Positions 6,827 through 8,534 of a stretch of DNA of 8,534 nucleotides are shown here, in pieces. Location: positions 1-8,534 of the forward strand of contig JAISAR010000046.1 of assembly GCA_031266615.1 (NCBI GenBank), given 5' to 3'. This DNA is from Rickettsiales bacterium. GTDB lineage: Bacteria; Pseudomonadota; Alphaproteobacteria; Rickettsiales; Anaplasmataceae. Position 1 is the first letter of the stretch. Each line of letters begins with the position of its first letter. The position numbers and the translations under genes were made by a program. The notes below the pieces were generated by a model. That model worked only from the letters and a program-made list of their open reading frames with translations. It searched no databases and had not been told where the DNA came from.

Positions 6827-8065
6827 GTGACAAATAAAGCTTGCACATTTATTATACTTGCTGCCGGGCATGGCAAACGGATGAATTCAGGCTTACCTAA
6901 AGTTCTGCATAAAATAGGCAATTTCTCTATGCTCGAGCACGTCATTTACAATGCAAAACAGTTAAGTCCCGAAAATATAGTTGTTGTAGCCGATTTGCCT
7001 TTAATTGAGCGGCTGCAGTGCTTTGAGGATATACAATTAATTATACAAAAGTCAACGCTTGGGACAGGAGATGTAGTTAAAACTGCGATGAGAAGCCTGA
7101 CAAAACTGCCAGATTCGAGCATAGTTGTTGTACAGTATGGAGACACTCCACTTATAAAAAGCAGCACAATAACTAAAATGGTTAGCTCTTTAGAAGGTAA
7201 GGCCCTAGTTTGCCTAGGTTTTAGGGCAAGCAATAAAGAGTACGGTAGGTTAATTATTGAGGATGGTTCCCTAAAAAAAATCGTAGAAGCACAAAATGGT
7301 GGAAATAATGATGAGGAATTTCTTGCTAATGCTGGGATAATGGTTGCATATGCAAAGAGTTTACGTGAACTGGTGGGGAAAATAGAGTGTAATAAGTTAA
7401 CACAAGAGTATTATTTAACTGATATAGTCTCCATTGCCGCAAAGAGCAATTTAAATGTCGGTTACGTTATTACTGACGAAGAAGAAGCAATTGGAATAAA
7501 TAACAGAAATGACCTTGCAAAAGCTGAGTTTTACTTCCAAGAAAGTAAAAGAAGATTTTTTACCAACTCCGGGGTAACGCTTGTTGCTCCAGAGACTGTT
7601 TTCTTCTCTCTTGATACACAAGTTGGTATGGATTCGATTATTTACCCATACGTTTTTTTCGGCCCTGGGGTAAAAGTGGGGTCTAATGCTAGGATCGGTC
7701 CGTTTGCCAAGTGTGAAGGCACAACAATTGGTGACAGTGCAATCGTGGGAAACTTTGTCGAAGCAAAAGCAAGCGATATAGGCATGAATACTAAAATAAA
7801 GCACTTAAGTTATATAGGAAATACTAAAATAGGGCCGGAAAGTAACATAGGTGCAGGTGCTGTTGTGTGTAATTATGATGGAAAAAAGAAACACAAAACA
7901 AATATTGGAAGCAATTGCTTTGTTGGTGCCAATAGTTCATTGGTTGCGCCGCTTAATGTCCACGACGACTCTGTAATCGCAGCAGGTAGTGTTATAGTGG
8001 AAGATGTACCAAAGGAAAGCCTTGCAATTGCAAGAGAAAGGCAAGTGATTAAGAAAATAAAGTAG
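6827..8065 (+). CDS. glmU: Bifunctional GlmU: GlcNAc-1-P uridyltransferase and glucosamine-1-P acetyltransferase
   Basis: Makes UDP-GlcNAc for peptidoglycan precursors (lipid II). The N-terminal nucleotidyltransferase (1-230) shows LAAGHGKRM (11-19), Lys25, LGTGD (78-82), YGDTPLI (104-110), YGR (139-141), Glu154, Asn168 and GINNRNDL (223-230). The C-terminal left-handed beta-helix (about 250-412) keeps the acetyltransferase residues equivalent to E. coli Lys351, His363, Tyr366, Asn377 and Lys392 at Lys314, His326, Tyr329, Asn340 and Lys355. At 412 residues it is shorter than the 456 of E. coli; about 35 residues are missing from the early helix, including the coil with the usual Arg-Pro-Gly (E. 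coli Arg333). The start is the GTG at 6827, adjacent to the pheS stop; the next in-frame ATG falls inside the LAAG motif and is too late. Probably co-transcribed with pheS. Confidence 0.96.
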   Translation: MTNKACTFIILAAGHGKRMNSGLPKVLHKIGNFSMLEHVIYNAKQLSPENIVVVADLPLIERLQCFEDIQLIIQKSTLGTGDVVKTAMRSLTKLPDSSIVVVQYGDTPLIKSSTITKMVSSLEGKALVCLGFRASNKEYGRLIIEDGSLKKIVEAQNGGNNDEEFLANAGIMVAYAKSLRELVGKIECNKLTQEYYLTDIVSIAAKSNLNVGYVITDEEEAIGINNRNDLAKAEFYFQESKRRFFTNSGVTLVAPETVFFSLDTQVGMDSIIYPYVFFGPGVKVGSNARIGPFAKCEGTTIGDSAIVGNFVEAKASDIGMNTKIKHLSYIGNTKIGPESNIGAGAVVCNYDGKKKHKTNIGSNCFVGANSSLVAPLNVHDDSVIAAGSVIVEDVPKESLAIARERQVIKKIK

Positions 8066-8130
8066 TCCTTGGTTGCTGAAAAATTTAGGAGTGGAATATT
8101 CATAAGGAGATGTAGTTAGGCATGTTGCCC

Positions 8131-8183
8131 ACTGGGATCCAGAAAATAAAGAAACATAGATTCCAGCGTCACGCACTGGAATG
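8131..8183. repeat. Wolbachia-type dispersed palindromic element
   Basis: ATTCCAG (8160-8166) and CTGGAAT (8176-8182) are perfect reverse complements around a 9-base loop whose core, GCGTCACGC, is itself a short palindrome. Just upstream, CTGGGATCCAG (8132-8142) repeats the CTGG/CCAG theme. I recall elements of this type scattered through Wolbachia intergenic DNA; that is memory and was not searched. It could also form the 3' end of the glmU transcript, though no T-run follows. Confidence 0.6.
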
Positions 8184-8212
8184 ATACCATTTGTTGTAAA
8201 AATAAATGTTCG

Positions 8213-8500
8213 TTTATAAATTGCAACTAGCTATAAATATTAAGAAATTTACTAAATGGGGAAAAAAGCAAAAGAAGCCCTGGCCATTGTCTATTTTCAG
8301 TATTGGCGTTTTTTTAAGTCTTAAACGCTGCAATTTAGCGACTTTTAAACTGCAACAGACCTTAGTTTAAATATTAAAAAATTTACTAAGCAGAAAAAAA
8401 AGGCAAAAGAAACCTAGAGCAGCTAGTATTCAAATTCTCCCTTGTTCTATTTGACGTTCTATACTGTCTTAAACGACTTATAAGCGCGTTTCAGCTTGTA
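8213..8500. repeat. Two diverged tandem copies of a ~130-150 bp unit
   Basis: The order of blocks repeats. TGCAAC occurs at 8222 and 8351; TAAATATTAA followed by an AAATTTACTAA block at 8234 and 8368; an A-run with GCAAAAGAA at 8268 and 8403; GTCTTAAACG at 8318 and 8466. The offsets are 129, 134, 135 and 148, so the copies differ by small insertions. GGCAAAAACCTAGA at 8503-8516 resembles GGCAAAAGAAACCTAGA at 8403-8419 and may be part of another copy or an internal sub-repeat. Variable tandem repeats of about this unit size are known from Wolbachia; whether this is one of the named loci I cannot say. Confidence 0.6.
8344..8371. repeat. 8-bp perfect inverted repeat at the tandem-copy junction
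   Basis: TTTAAACT (8344-8351) pairs with AGTTTAAA (8364-8371) across 12 bases. A further small stem, CGCT (8326-8329) with AGCG (8337-8340), lies just before it, and GCGTTT (8306-8311) with AAACGC (8323-8328) further left. The first copy at 8213-8237 keeps only TTTATA/TATAAA, and the pairs do not co-vary position by position. Confidence 0.5.
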
Positions 8501-8534
8501 TAGGCAAAAACCTAGAAGTTTTACGAAGACATGG

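Larger units (their letters stand above)
8066..8534. other. Non-coding tail with palindrome and diverged tandem repeat
   Basis: No convincing gene lies in these 469 bases. They hold the palindromic element at 8131-8183, two diverged tandem copies from about 8213, and a hairpin at the copy junction (each listed separately). No typical intrinsic terminator (GC stem plus T-run) follows glmU. The last bases end in ATGG, too short to tell whether a gene begins at the edge. Confidence 0.7.

Noticed and set aside
7451..7804. 117-codon open frame on the minus strand
   Set aside because: Lies wholly inside glmU on the opposite strand; composition is that of a shadow frame and no motif is visible.
8122..8184. 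Tiny frame MLPTGIQKIKKHRFQRHALE with an AAGGAG about 12 bases upstream
   Set aside because: Only 20 codons, built largely from the palindromic repeat; the spacing to AAGGAG is long.
8213..8500. CRISPR array
   Set aside because: Only two long, diverged copies with no short identical repeats or spacers, and no cas gene.

Overview
The window looks like a chromosomal segment of a Wolbachia-type endosymbiont (Rickettsiales, Anaplasmataceae). The grounds are strong A+T richness, reduced intergenic spacing, the Rickettsiales-like sequence of the housekeeping proteins, and a dispersed palindrome near 8130-8183 of a kind I remember from Wolbachia intergenic DNA. The genus is inferred from memory and was not searched.

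Left part (1-1661). The first 182 bases hold no gene but carry a consensus sigma-70 promoter pointing out of the left edge, with a 9-bp inverted repeat over its predicted start site. Then come two leftward housekeeping genes six bases apart: smpB (ribosome rescue with tmRNA) followed by lgt (lipoprotein lipidation). Upstream of smpB, 1450-1661 may be a decayed coding remnant on the + strand.

Middle (1703-5637). A rightward gene for an unrecognised 310-residue protein meets the leftward gene cvpA tail to tail, with 9 bases between the stops. The leftward run is an unrecognised 565-residue protein, then ribE (riboflavin synthase), then cvpA (CvpA-family membrane protein). The two unrecognised proteins share a layout: a charged soluble N-terminal part, a Ser/Thr/Pro/Asn-rich linker, and a pair of hydrophobic helices close to the C-terminus. 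They are the accessory-looking content of the window.

Right part (5638-8534). A divergent promoter region leads into pheS (phenylalanyl-tRNA synthetase alpha) and glmU (UDP-GlcNAc synthesis for peptidoglycan precursors). glmU starts with GTG on the base after the pheS TAA, in the same frame. The GlmU beta-helix appears to lack one 18-residue coil. The last 469 bases are non-coding, with the palindrome and two diverged tandem copies of a unit of roughly 130-150 bp.

I see no complete defence, secretion or mobile system. The best leads are the left-edge promoter with its palindrome, the shortened GlmU, and the two unrecognised membrane-anchored proteins.
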